A stretch of 64,000 nt of DNA from Rhizobiaceae bacterium CPCC 101076. GTDB taxonomy: Bacteria > Pseudomonadota > Alphaproteobacteria > Rhizobiales > Methylopilaceae. Positions 26,593 through 35,834 of this stretch are shown here, piece after piece (position 1 is the stretch's first letter; each line of letters begins with the position of its first letter). The DNA is taken from assembly GCA_003347645.1 (NCBI GenBank), contig QDFX01000011.1, forward strand, positions 62,001 to 126,000, written 5' to 3'. The position numbers and the translations under genes are program-made. The notes below the pieces were generated by a model that worked only from the letters and a program-made list of their open reading frames with translations, made no database searches and was not told the origin of the DNA.

Positions 26593-28136
26593 TAAGCGTG
26601 GACCGGTCTGTCTGCCGGGCTGCGGTCGTGCGGGCCGCGAAGCGCGCGCAGGGCAAACAGCGCGGTCGCGAGCGCGATCACGGCGCAGATCGCCGAGGTC
26701 ATCACCAGCGATTGCACGAAGGCGTCGCGCGCGAGATCGGCGAGCTGTGCCGTCGACGCGCTCGGTGCCTCGGCCGCGACCGACAGCGCCCCGCCGAGCG
26801 TGTCCTGCGCATAGGCGAGCTGTTCCGCGCCGACGCCGGGGATCTGGATGCCGTCCATCAGGGTCCGGTAGGCGGCCGAGAACAGGCTGCCCAGGACGGC
26901 GATGCCGAGCGCGCCGCCGAATTCGAAGCTCGTCTCGGAGATCGCCGAGGCCGCACCCGCGCGCTCGGGCTCGACCGATGCCATGACGAGGTCGGTCGTG
27001 ATCGTGGCGATCGGTGAGAAGCCCACGCTCATGGCGATCAGACCGGCCAGCATGAACCAGCCCTGGCCAGTACCGACCCCCGCCATCAACACGAAGCCGA
27101 GCGCGGCCGAGAGGAAGCCGCCCGCGATGATCTGGCACGGGCGGAACCGCGCCGTCAGCCAGGGCGTGATCAGCGAGCCGAGCGCGAATGCGACACCCGA
27201 GGGCGCCATCCAGATCCCGGCCTCGAGCGGCCCCATGCCGAGCACGAGCTGGAAATACTGTGTGATCACCAGGAAGATGCCGAAGATCGCGAACAGGCCG
27301 AGGATGTTGACCGTCAGCGATGCGCCGATCGCGGGGATGCGGAACAGCGACAGGTCGATCAAGGGTTCCGGCAGCCGGAGCTGCCTGCGGACGAACAGCG
27401 CGCCGACGAAGAGGCCGACCACGAGCGCCGTGAATGCCAGGACGCCCGGTCCATAGACTGCGACATGCTTCAGGCCCCAGATGACCGACAGCACCGCGAC
27501 CACCGACATCGCCGCGCTCAAAATGTCGAGGCGGCCGGCATTCGGATCCTTGAACTCGGGCAACAGGACCGGTCCGAGCATGAGCAGCACCAGCATCACC
27601 GGGGCGTTCAGCAGCAGCACCGAACCCCACCAGAAATGCTCCAGCAGCAGGCCGCCGACGAGCGGTCCGATGGCGCCGCCGGCCGAGAAGCTCGCGATCC
27701 AGAGGCCGATCGCGATCGTCCGCTCGCGATCGTCGAGGAACATGTTGCGGATCAGCGAAAGCGTGGACGGCGCAAGCGCGGCCGCCGAAATCCCCATCAA
27801 TCCGCGGGCGAGGATCAGCATGTTCGGGGTGGTCGCGAATGCGGCGAAAACCGAGATCGCGCCGAAGGCGGCCGCGCCGACGAGCAGGACTTTCCGCCGG
27901 CCGATACGGTCGCCCAGCGTACCCATCGTCACCAGCGATCCGGCGACGAGGAAGCCGTAGATGTCGACGATCCAGAGAAGCTGTGCGGCGGTCGGCTTGA
28001 GGTCGGCCGTGAGATGCGGGATCGCGATATTCAGGACCGTGAGGTCCATCGAGTAAAGCAGGCATGCGATGGACAGCACGCCGAGCCCGATCCAGTCGCG
28101 CCGGGTCGCCTTGGGAGTCGGAATCACATCGGCCAT
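26592..28136 (-). CDS. MFS multidrug exporter, 14-TM DHA2 family
   Basis: A 514-residue drug:proton antiporter of the EmrB/QacA/SmvA type in the inner membrane. Evidence: LLYSMDLTVLNIAIPHL in TM1 with the family Asp, LVTMGTLGDRIGRRKVLL (motif A), GGAIGPLVGGLLL (antiporter motif C in TM5) and about 14 hydrophobic segments. There is no adjacent regulator. Its TAG stop is completed by a base from the inverted-repeat element; an ancestral TAA is inferred. Confidence 0.9.
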   Translation of the reverse strand: MADVIPTPKATRRDWIGLGVLSIACLLYSMDLTVLNIAIPHLTADLKPTAAQLLWIVDIYGFLVAGSLVTMGTLGDRIGRRKVLLVGAAAFGAISVFAAFATTPNMLILARGLMGISAAALAPSTLSLIRNMFLDDRERTIAIGLWIASFSAGGAIGPLVGGLLLEHFWWGSVLLLNAPVMLVLLMLGPVLLPEFKDPNAGRLDILSAAMSVVAVLSVIWGLKHVAVYGPGVLAFTALVVGLFVGALFVRRQLRLPEPLIDLSLFRIPAIGASLTVNILGLFAIFGIFLVITQYFQLVLGMGPLEAGIWMAPSGVAFALGSLITPWLTARFRPCQIIAGGFLSAALGFVLMAGVGTGQGWFMLAGLIAMSVGFSPIATITTDLVMASVEPERAGAASAISETSFEFGGALGIAVLGSLFSAAYRTLMDGIQIPGVGAEQLAYAQDTLGGALSVAAEAPSASTAQLADLARDAFVQSLVMTSAICAVIALATALFALRALRGPHDRSPADRPVHA

Positions 28137-28358
28137 TGCAGCGGCTCCTGCGCGTGCGTTCGATCTGTTGCAGTGCGGTCCGCCGGGCGGACATCGAGAC
28201 GCCTGTAGTCCTCTCGCGAAGCGAGGCGGCGTCCCAGTCTGGCCCGCGCGTCGGACGCATCAGCCAGGCGCCGGAGATTGCCTGTGAATGAGGCGGAAAG
28301 GCAAACGAGGTTTCGTGATGTGCCGTATTCACGGCCTTTATGATGCCTGCCGGTTCCC

Positions 28359-30428
28359 CTAGGATACCGCCGACAACACGGGTACGACGCGCAGGCTGGT
28401 GGCCGAATAAGGCTCGAGGGTCAGGGTCAGTTCGCCGTTTTCCGCGAGATCGCCCGCGACCTGCTCGTTGATCATGTCGACGACCGGCCCCGGCGGCACA
28501 TCCGCCAATACGATCGTCTCCATGATGCGCGCCGCGCTGAAATTAAGTGCGGTGATCTGCATGCCGCGTTCGGCCGGCAGTTCATGCACCATCACCAGAA
28601 GGCCAGGCGAGGTGACGTCCGGGATGCCGATCTGCCGCGCCTGCGCGATGTCATAGGCCGCGCGTACGGACAGTAGTCGCTTCAACTGCGAGGCGAATGA
28701 GTCCGGATCCTTCATCTGCTCTTGAATCGGCCCATAAAGCGCGCGCGCCTTCGGCAGGCCTGCCGCCGAGGCTATGGCCTCCGGAGCTACGTTGACGAGG
28801 TCGTAGGCGCCGCGCTCTATCCAGCGGGTGTCGCCGTCGCGCATGAGGTCCGTGACCTGGTTCGGCTTCAGCGGCAGGGCACCGACGAGGTCCCAGCCGG
28901 ACAGCGCGAAAACGCCGGGCTGGAAGGCGTTGTACATGACGAGGAGAAGATGGATGTCGCGGATCCGCGTGATGTCCTCGCTCGTCAATTCGTCGAGGTC
29001 GTGCACCTTCAGCGCCGCCGCGATCAGACTCGCGGTGGTGCAGGCCACGCCATTCGTCGTGAACTTGAGATTGTAGGGCGCCGCCTCGCCCGAGAGCGCG
29101 TCGTACATCGCGTTGCGGACATGGTCGCGAAGCACGATGCCGGGCATTTCCTGGCCCTGGAACTGGTAGCGGTCCGCCGCATGCCTGGTCCAGAAATGGA
29201 CGAGTTCGAGCGTCAGCTCGTCATGGTTCTGCAGCGCATGGATCAGCGAGGCCGGATCGATCCCGTACTGATGCGTCTTGCGCAGCATCAGCCGCAGGAA
29301 TTCGGTGTCGCCGGTCACCAGCGCGTGCTGGTAGGCGGGGCGGGTGATGAAATCGTAGGAGAGGTCGGCGCCGCCGGTCGACATCTGGGCGATGTCGTCG
29401 ATCGTCAGATTCAGTTCCTGAAAGCTGAAGCCGCCGATCTTGCGCAGCATTCCGCTGATCAACTGGTTGCCGACGACCGCGAGCGGGTGGCCCTCCGAGA
29501 GCACCGTCCCCGCGGGCTGCCGCTCGACGCCGAGAAAGCCGTTGGCGTCGAGCCGGATGCCGCGCGCGCCGAGCACGTCGTGCGAATGCAGGGCGTCGCC
29601 GACGATCATGGTCTGGGCGGCGAAGGTCGGGTCGAGCCAGTTCAGCGCCGGCTGGCCCTCTTTGAAGTAGTGCAGATAGACCCAGCGGCGGTCGGTGCCG
29701 TCGACGCCGGTGACGACGCCCGTCGCGCTCCAGTCCGTCTCCTTGACGCCCGGCTCGAAGAAGATGACCCGCTGGAGCTGGCCGACGATGTAGCCCTTGT
29801 CGCGAAGCTGGTCGACGGCGGCCGGCGAGATGTTCGCGGCATCGCGGCCTTCGGGGATCGCGGGCAGCAAGTCCCAGTCCTCCGGCCGGATCTCGACCAT
29901 ATGGTAGAGGCCCGGGTAGTCGCCATAGGCCATTTCTGCGAGACGCCAGTCGGCGCCCTTGCCGGTATGGGCGGGAATGACATCGTCGATGACGATGGCG
30001 TTGTGCGCCGCGGCCATGCGGCTCATCGTGACGAATTCTTCCTGTGTCCCGAAGGCCGGGTCGATCTCGACGCTGATGCGGTCGAAATTGCCGTCCACCG
30101 TCGGTGTGTGATCGCGTCCTCTCAGCCCGCCCGCGCGCTTCATCGGCCCGGTATGGATGCCCTGGACGCCGATGCTGGCCAGGGAGTGCCAGAGCGTCTC
30201 GTCGCCGAGCGTCTTCAATACAGATTCGCCCGGCCGGGTTACGATCGAGGCCGGGTAGGCGGTGAACCAGACCGATGCCATTGCCGATGCCGCCCGCGGC
30301 CGGCTGTCGCCGTAAGGACGCTGCCACTGGCGCCCATGTCCCGTGTAGCGGACGGCGCAGGTCCGGGCATGGTGCAGCATCGACTGGGACACCAGCCAGT
30401 CGACATATTCCTGGTCGGGACGCGGCAT
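28359..30428 (-). CDS. GH13 alpha-amylase-family protein, trehalose-synthase-like
   Basis: 689 residues from the Met at 30428, where sequence begins to resemble the family ([14 protein letters not shown]); an in-frame start at 30515 is possible. GH13 signatures: [12 protein letters not shown] (nucleophile Asp), a FQELNL segment as likely acid/base Glu, and [14 protein letters not shown] (transition-state Asp). The barrel is followed by a C-terminal beta domain. Trehalose synthases interconvert maltose and trehalose or move glucosyl units. No other trehalose gene is adjacent, so the exact reaction is uncertain. Confidence 0.75.
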   Translation of the reverse strand: MPRPDQEYVDWLVSQSMLHHARTCAVRYTGHGRQWQRPYGDSRPRAASAMASVWFTAYPASIVTRPGESVLKTLGDETLWHSLASIGVQGIHTGPMKRAGGLRGRDHTPTVDGNFDRISVEIDPAFGTQEEFVTMSRMAAAHNAIVIDDVIPAHTGKGADWRLAEMAYGDYPGLYHMVEIRPEDWDLLPAIPEGRDAANISPAAVDQLRDKGYIVGQLQRVIFFEPGVKETDWSATGVVTGVDGTDRRWVYLHYFKEGQPALNWLDPTFAAQTMIVGDALHSHDVLGARGIRLDANGFLGVERQPAGTVLSEGHPLAVVGNQLISGMLRKIGGFSFQELNLTIDDIAQMSTGGADLSYDFITRPAYQHALVTGDTEFLRLMLRKTHQYGIDPASLIHALQNHDELTLELVHFWTRHAADRYQFQGQEMPGIVLRDHVRNAMYDALSGEAAPYNLKFTTNGVACTTASLIAAALKVHDLDELTSEDITRIRDIHLLLVMYNAFQPGVFALSGWDLVGALPLKPNQVTDLMRDGDTRWIERGAYDLVNVAPEAIASAAGLPKARALYGPIQEQMKDPDSFASQLKRLLSVRAAYDIAQARQIGIPDVTSPGLLVMVHELPAERGMQITALNFSAARIMETIVLADVPPGPVVDMINEQVAGDLAENGELTLTLEPYSATSLRVVPVLSAVS

Positions 30429-30537
30429 CGGAAACTCGCGGAAGGACGGCGCGTGGCGCGCCTGAGTCGGAGGTTCCGATATTAACGACGAAGACGACAC
30501 TGCCACGGCAAACATCGCGGGCCCGTGGTCGCAGTGC

Positions 30538-30612
30538 TGGTGCCGGCTGAGGGGATTGAACCCCCGACCTTCGGTTTACAAAACCGCTGCTCTACCGCTG
30601 AGCTAAGCCGGC
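30538..30612 (-). tRNA. tRNA-Thr (UGU)
   Basis: On the minus strand the sequence folds into a complete cloverleaf: a 7-bp acceptor GCCGGCT/AGCCGGC, D arm with AGCTCAGCGGTAGAGC, anticodon stem GCGGTTT-TGT-AAACCGC with anticodon UGU (reads ACA, threonine), T arm with GGTTCAATCC, and an encoded CCA 3' end. Length is 75 nt with CCA. No adjacent tRNA or integrase is present, so it does not look like an occupied attachment site. Confidence 0.95.
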
Positions 30613-30961
30613 CCGGGGGCGATCTACGCTCTGGCCGGAGATCGCGTCAAGCGGTGGGAACGCACGGCAGTCAAGCGCAGTATTATGCATGGCAGCAATC
30701 GCAATCATGGCGTGCACGAGGACGCCGTGGCTCTCCTGCACGGGTTAAAGATGAGCTATTGTCTGGAGCATCAAGCGTTAGGATGGCCAAGTGGCGCAGT
30801 AAAAGCGCGACGCAGCCGCAGAATGACCACTAGCCCTGTTGACGACGCCGAGCCGTTTCAAGCGCTCCGGGTCCAAAAATGAGCAGACCGCGCGCGACGT
30901 TCCGAGGGAACCTGATCGGATTTTGAAGCGTCGTCCGCGCAAGTCTCGAACGGAGATAGGG
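30613..30961. other. 349-bp gap between tRNA-Thr and malate synthase
   Basis: No supported gene. An apparent reading frame running from the tRNA into this gap is an artefact of reading the tRNA sequence backwards. A possible EcfG-like promoter, GGAAC-N17-CGTC (30907-30932), one base from consensus, lies 30 bp before the malate synthase start. The rest looks like untranslated leader. Confidence 0.4.
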
Positions 30962-33142
30962 ATGGAAACGTTTGCAGAACTGAAACCGGATGCTTCGGCT
31001 CGCATCACCGTCGACCCGTTGTTGGCTGCCTTCATCGAGAACGAGGTCATACCGGGCACCGGTGTCGATCCAGGGCGCTTCTGGTCGGGGCTCGATGCAT
31101 TGATCGCCGAGTTCGAGCCCCGAAATCGTGCTTTGCTGCGAGAACGGGATCGGCTTCAGGCGGAAATCGACGCCTGGCACGTCGCGCGCCGGGGCGAGGC
31201 ATTCGACCTCGCGGCATATCGCCGGTTCCTAGAAAAGATCGGCTATCTCGGGTCGGAACCTCCGCATTTCGAGGTCGACGTGCAGGGTGTCGACGCGGAG
31301 GTGGCCAAACTTAATGGCCCTCAGCTCGTCGTGCCGGTCACGAGCGCGCGTTACGCGCTCAACGCGGCCAATGCGAGATGGGGAAGCCTCTACGACGCCC
31401 TCTACGGCACCGATGCGCTTCTTCCGAAGGCCGATAGCGCGGGGCATGAACTCGACACGTCGCGCGCGACTTTGGTTATCGACCACGTCAAGGGCCTGCT
31501 CGACCGCTGGATTCCGTTGGCCGACGGCAGCCATTCCGACGTGGTCTCCTACCGGATCGCGGGTGGCGCGCTCGAATGCCGGCTTTCGAACGGGGAGGCG
31601 AGGGGGCTGCTGGACGCGGCGGCGTTCGTCGGACATCGCGGCCCGGAGGAACGTCCGGAACACGTGTACATCAAGCACCATGGTCTGCATATCGATCTGG
31701 CGTTCGACCCAGACACGCCGAGCGGGCGCCTGGACCCCGCGGGCATGTCCGATGTCGTGCTGGAAGCGGCGTTGACGACGATCGTCGACTTCGAGGACAG
31801 CGTCGCCACGGTCGATGTGCAGGACAAGATCCCGGCATATCGGGACTGGCTTGGCCTGATGAAGGGCACACTTCGCGCGGCGGTGCGCAAGGGTGGCGGC
31901 GAAATCGAGCGCCGCCTGGCGGACGACCGGAGCATGATCGGAACCGACGGACGGGAGACTTCCCTTCCTGGCAGAAGCCTGCTGCTGGTTCGCAATGTCG
32001 GGCAGCACGTAAAGACCGACATGGTGTTGACGAAGGATGGGGACCCGGTCTCGGAGGCATTCATCGACGCCGCTGTGACGACCCTGATCGGCCTGCACGA
32101 TCTGCGCGGCGAGCATCGTGGCCTGAACAGCCGTGCGGGTTCGATCTACGTCGTGAAACCGAAGATGCATGGCGCGGACGAGGTCCAGCTCGCGGTCGAT
32201 CTATTCGCCCGGCTCGAGGAGATCTACGGACTGTCGTCGAATACGATCAAGATCGGCATCATGGACGAGGAAAGGCGGATGAGCGCCAATCTGCGGGCGG
32301 CGCTCAACGTCGCCCGCCATCGGGTGTTCTTCATCAACACCGGTTTCCTCGATCGAACGGGAGACGAGATCCACACCGCCATGGAGGCGGGACCGGTCGT
32401 CCCCAAAACGACGATGAAATCCCAGCCGTGGCTTCGAGCTTATGAAGAGCGGAACGTTGTGACTGGTCTGAACGCCGGTCTCGACCGCAAGGGACAGATC
32501 GGGAAGGGGATGTGGACCGCGACGGACCGCATGGCGGACATGATCGCACAGAAGGGTGCCCAGCTGAGAGCCGGCGCGAGCACCGCCTGGGTTCCGTCGC
32601 CGACCGCGGCCGTTCTGCACGCGATTCACTACCACGGCATCGATGTGCGTGATGTGCAGTCCGGCTTGAGGTCAGCTCCGTTGCCTCCGGTGACCGAACT
32701 GCTGACACCCTCGCTCGCCGACCCTGACAGGCTGACCGAAGCGGTGGTGAGAAGCGAGCTGGACAACAACGTGCAGAGCCTCCTCGGCTATGTCGTCCGC
32801 TGGATCGATCAGGGGGTCGGCTGTTCGAAGGTGCCGGACATCAACGGCATCGATCTGATGGAAGACCGCGCGACGCTTCGCATATCGAGCCAGCACATCG
32901 CGAATTGGCTGCTGCACGGCGTGATATCCGCCGCCCAGGTCGACGAAAGCCTTCGCCGCATGGCCGTCCTCGTCGATCGGCAGAATGCCGAAGACACGGC
33001 GTATATCCCGATGAGCCCGGGTTTTGACGGCATAGCGTTCCGAACGGCGCGCGATTTGATCTTCGATGCCCGGACCCAGCCGAATGGCTATACGGAGTTT
33101 CTTCTGGCCGCTGGACGTGCAGGACGGAAAAAGTTGGGGTGA
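30962..33142 (+). CDS. glcB: Malate synthase G
   Basis: A 726-residue monomeric enzyme condensing glyoxylate and acetyl-CoA to malate in the glyoxylate/glycolate pathway. Family signatures: TTIVDFEDSVATVD (catalytic acid loop), GLNSRAGSIYVVKPKMHG, IKIGIMDEERRMSANL, GVGCSKVPDINGIDLMEDRA (catalytic/CoA region with Cys) and RATLRISSQHIANWL. Length is normal. The start at 30962 follows GATAGGG; in-frame sequence upstream is not family-like. No glc operon genes are adjacent. It would consume glyoxylate produced by catabolism, and the nearby island could be one source (inference). Confidence 0.95.
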   Translation: METFAELKPDASARITVDPLLAAFIENEVIPGTGVDPGRFWSGLDALIAEFEPRNRALLRERDRLQAEIDAWHVARRGEAFDLAAYRRFLEKIGYLGSEPPHFEVDVQGVDAEVAKLNGPQLVVPVTSARYALNAANARWGSLYDALYGTDALLPKADSAGHELDTSRATLVIDHVKGLLDRWIPLADGSHSDVVSYRIAGGALECRLSNGEARGLLDAAAFVGHRGPEERPEHVYIKHHGLHIDLAFDPDTPSGRLDPAGMSDVVLEAALTTIVDFEDSVATVDVQDKIPAYRDWLGLMKGTLRAAVRKGGGEIERRLADDRSMIGTDGRETSLPGRSLLLVRNVGQHVKTDMVLTKDGDPVSEAFIDAAVTTLIGLHDLRGEHRGLNSRAGSIYVVKPKMHGADEVQLAVDLFARLEEIYGLSSNTIKIGIMDEERRMSANLRAALNVARHRVFFINTGFLDRTGDEIHTAMEAGPVVPKTTMKSQPWLRAYEERNVVTGLNAGLDRKGQIGKGMWTATDRMADMIAQKGAQLRAGASTAWVPSPTAAVLHAIHYHGIDVRDVQSGLRSAPLPPVTELLTPSLADPDRLTEAVVRSELDNNVQSLLGYVVRWIDQGVGCSKVPDINGIDLMEDRATLRISSQHIANWLLHGVISAAQVDESLRRMAVLVDRQNAEDTAYIPMSPGFDGIAFRTARDLIFDARTQPNGYTEFLLAAGRAGRKKLG

Positions 33143-33197
33143 GCCCGGTCAGGGCGGGATGGGTGCCGACCACGGACAAGATCGTATCTGCTGCCCC

Positions 33198-33215
33198 AAA
33201 ACTGTCGACAGTTTT
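33198..33215. promoter_or_regulatory. Perfect 18-bp palindrome, FCD-GntR-type operator
   Basis: AAAACTGTCGACAGTTTT is perfectly palindromic and ends 39 bp before the hydrolase start. Its CTGTCGACAG core matches the dyads found at the GntR-linked promoters of the island further right, so the hydrolase/rhodanese operon probably belongs to the same regulon. Confidence 0.6.
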
Positions 33216-33254
33216 CACTTCGCACGCTAACCTCCAGGAAACGGGAGGAGAGCA

Positions 33255-34184
33255 ATGCTGCAGGATCTGGAAGTTCCGGAGCTCGTGAGGTCGAAGACGC
33301 TGATGGAAGGGTTCGAGCGTCGCCGTATCAAGACGCGCGGCGCCGAGATCAACGTCGCGATCGCCGGTAACGGGCCGCCGCTTCTCCTGATCCACGGCAA
33401 TCCCCTGACGCTCGTCAGCTGGCACAAGATCGCGCCGTCGCTGGCCCGTGATTTCACGGTCGTTGCCATCGACATGCGGGGCTATGGCGACAGTTCGAAG
33501 CCCGACGGCGGCGAGGACCATTCCGGCTATTCGTTCCGCGCCATCGGCGAGGATGCGTTCGAGGTGATGGACGCGCTCGGCTTCGACAAGTTTTCCGTCG
33601 CCGGCCATGACCGTGGCGCCCGTGTCGGCTTCCGCATGGCGCTCGATCGTCCGGATCGCATCGTCCGCTATTCGGCGCTCGACATCGTCCCGACCCATCA
33701 CGTGCTGAACAACATCACGCTTGGCTGGGCGTCGGAGAGCTACCACTGGTTCTTCATGGCGCAGAAGGCGCCGTTCCCGGAAAATCTGCTCGGCGCCGAC
33801 CTCGATTATTACATGCGCTACAAGCTCAACAAGAAAGGCGTCGGGCTCGAGATATTCACCCCCGAAGCGATGGAAGAATATGTCCGCTGCGCGACCCGCG
33901 AGCAGATCCACGCCGTCTGCGAAGACTACCGCGCGACGATCACCGTGGACCTCGCGATGGACACCGCTGATTACGGCAGGAAGACCATTGCCTGTCCGAC
34001 GCTCGTCCTTTGGGGCGACAACAGCCATTGCGGCCGCCATTTCAAGGTGATGAAGGCGTGGTCGGAATGGGCCGATGACCTGACCGGCTTCTCGATCCCG
34101 ACGGGCCATTACCCGGCAGAGCATCGTCCCGATCTCGTCTATGCCGCGTTCTACCGGTTCTTCCGCGGCGAACGTTTGGGATGA
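33255..34184 (+). CDS. Alpha/beta hydrolase, haloacetate-dehalogenase-like
   Basis: A 309-residue alpha/beta hydrolase. LLLIHGNPLTLVSWHKIA holds the oxyanion region, IDMRGYGDSSKP is family-typical, and the nucleophile elbow GHDRGARVGFRMALD has Asp rather than Ser. LVLWGDNSHCG and TGHYPAEHRP complete the triad with His. The Asp nucleophile and HDRGAR motif are characteristic of fluoroacetate/haloacetate dehalogenases and epoxide hydrolases. GGGAGGAGAG precedes the start. The stop overlaps the rhodanese gene by ATGA, so the two are coupled. Confidence 0.87.
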   Translation: MLQDLEVPELVRSKTLMEGFERRRIKTRGAEINVAIAGNGPPLLLIHGNPLTLVSWHKIAPSLARDFTVVAIDMRGYGDSSKPDGGEDHSGYSFRAIGEDAFEVMDALGFDKFSVAGHDRGARVGFRMALDRPDRIVRYSALDIVPTHHVLNNITLGWASESYHWFFMAQKAPFPENLLGADLDYYMRYKLNKKGVGLEIFTPEAMEEYVRCATREQIHAVCEDYRATITVDLAMDTADYGRKTIACPTLVLWGDNSHCGRHFKVMKAWSEWADDLTGFSIPTGHYPAEHRPDLVYAAFYRFFRGERLG

Positions 34185-35764
34185 CGGTTCGACAGATGTC
34201 GCCGGAAGCGGCGAAGGCGCTGCTTCACTACGGCTGCGAAGTCGCACTGCTGGATGTACGGGAGGCCGCCGCCTATGGCGACGGTCATGCGCTGTTCGCC
34301 GTGCATTGTCCGTACAGCCGGCTTGAGACAACGGCCGTCGCGCTTGTCCCTCGGGCCGACGTGCCGATCCTGCTCCTCGACGACGGGGACGATCTTTCCG
34401 ACCGCGCGGCGGAACGCCTCCTGTCGTGCGGCTACCGGGATGTCCGCGTCGTCGAGGGCGGGATGAAATCCTGGGCGAGGGCCGGCTTCGGGGTGTTCGC
34501 CGGCGTCAATGTGCCGAGCAAGACGCTCGGCGAATTGCTGGAGCACGCCTGGCATCCGCGGACGATCGACGCCAGGACATTGCGCCAATGGCAGGACGAG
34601 GGCAGGGCGCTCAAGTTCTTCGATGCTCGGCCGCCAGCCGAATACGGCAAGATGAAGATCCCGGGCGCCCGCTGCCTGCCCAATGGCGAACTGGCGCATC
34701 GTTTCGCGCATGCGGTGGGTGACGACGAGACGCCCGTCGTCATCACCTGTGCCGGCCGCACGCGCGGCATTGTCGGCGCTCTCGGCTTGGCCGCGCTGGG
34801 CATCGGCAATCCGGTCTATGCGCTCGAGAATGGAACACAGGGGTGGGCGCTCGAAGGGCTTCCGCTCGATCGCGGCACAAAGCCCGACCCGTTTCCGGAC
34901 CTGACCGAAGGCGAGCGGTGTATCAGCATCCGCCGCGCCCGCGATCTCGTGCGGCGAACCGGACTGTCGAAACTGTCGAGCGAGCGCGCGACGCGGCTGG
35001 CCACGGAACCGGGTCGGACCACTTATCTGTTCGACCTCCGGACGGCGGAGGAACGCGCCGAGCGGCCATGCCCGGGCGCCGTGCCGGTCCTCGCCGGCCA
35101 GATCGTTCAGGCGACCGATCAATATGTCGGCGTCCGCCATGCCCGGCTGATCTTCGTCTGCGACACCGGACTACGGTCCGGGCTTTCGGCGCTTTTCCTC
35201 CGCGCGCTGGGTTACGAGACCCATGTGCTGGCGCTCGACGAGGAGGTCGAACTCCCGCAAGTGCCGGCACGTGTCTTCGCTCTGCCGGAGACGCCTCCGG
35301 AATTGTCGCCGACGCGGGCTTTCGCAGCCTTGGCGAGGACGGGCGTGGTCCTCGTCGACGTCCGCCCCTCGCAGGACTGGGATGCGGGCCATCTGCAGGG
35401 CGCGATGTGGGCGGTGCGTCCGAAGCTTGCCGATGCACTCCCCGCCGGGACCGGGCTCGTCATCCTCCACACGCCCGATCCGGGGGTCGCGGCCGCCGCG
35501 AGCCAGGATATCGCTGAGGCCGGTATCGACGTGCGCTGGCTCGCGGCCGGGCTCGACGCATGCGCGCAGGCGGGCTGGAGCGTGGTGCGCGACGCGCCTT
35601 TGTCACGCAAGGCGGCTATCGATCGCGTCTGGTTCGTCCACGACCGGCATGATGGCAATCGGGAGGCCTCGCTCCAATACCTCTCGTGGGAGATGGGGCT
35701 GATCGCGCAGCTCGACCCGCAGGAGCGTGCCGAATTCGCCGAGATCGAGAGATTGCGCCCGTAA
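34181..35764 (+). CDS. Four-domain rhodanese-like protein, two domains lacking Cys
   Basis: 527 residues made of four tandem rhodanese units. Unit 2 (VVITCAGRTRGIVGALG) and unit 3 (LIFVCDTGLRSGLSALF) keep the active-site Cys loop. Unit 1 (ILLLDDGDDLSDRAAE) and unit 4 (LVILHTPDPGVAAAAS) have lost the Cys. Rhodaneses move sulfane sulfur through a persulfide. The degenerate units probably serve structure or binding. It is translationally coupled to the hydrolase, which suggests that both act on the same pathway, perhaps on a sulfur- or halogen-bearing acid (inference). Confidence 0.85.
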   Translation: MTVRQMSPEAAKALLHYGCEVALLDVREAAAYGDGHALFAVHCPYSRLETTAVALVPRADVPILLLDDGDDLSDRAAERLLSCGYRDVRVVEGGMKSWARAGFGVFAGVNVPSKTLGELLEHAWHPRTIDARTLRQWQDEGRALKFFDARPPAEYGKMKIPGARCLPNGELAHRFAHAVGDDETPVVITCAGRTRGIVGALGLAALGIGNPVYALENGTQGWALEGLPLDRGTKPDPFPDLTEGERCISIRRARDLVRRTGLSKLSSERATRLATEPGRTTYLFDLRTAEERAERPCPGAVPVLAGQIVQATDQYVGVRHARLIFVCDTGLRSGLSALFLRALGYETHVLALDEEVELPQVPARVFALPETPPELSPTRAFAALARTGVVLVDVRPSQDWDAGHLQGAMWAVRPKLADALPAGTGLVILHTPDPGVAAAASQDIAEAGIDVRWLAAGLDACAQAGWSVVRDAPLSRKAAIDRVWFVHDRHDGNREASLQYLSWEMGLIAQLDPQERAEFAEIERLRP

Positions 35765-35783
35765 AGTGCTGGGGGTGCAAATG

Positions 35784-35815
35784 AAACGGGCGGAGCTTTG
35801 CGGCTCCGCCCGTTT
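35784..35815. terminator. Rho-independent terminator, bidirectional
   Basis: AAACGGGCGGAGC (35784-35796) and GCTCCGCCCGTTT (35803-35815) form a perfect 13-bp stem with a 6-base loop, flanked by A/T tracts. It lies between the rhodanese stop and the convergent tctA stop. Confidence 0.85.
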
Positions 35816-35834
35816 CTGTTTCTGCCTTTGCCGA

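Noticed and set aside
26407-28332. 641-codon open frame overlapping the MFS gene in another frame
   Set aside because: Arg/Asp-rich, no membrane segments, covered by a clear 14-TM transporter.
30538-30612. tRNA-Thr as an integration site
   Set aside because: No integrase nearby and no second copy of the tRNA 3' end noticed in the flanks.
30525-30833. Open frame starting [20 protein letters not shown] across the tRNA
   Set aside because: This is the familiar artefact produced by translating a tRNA gene on the opposite strand.
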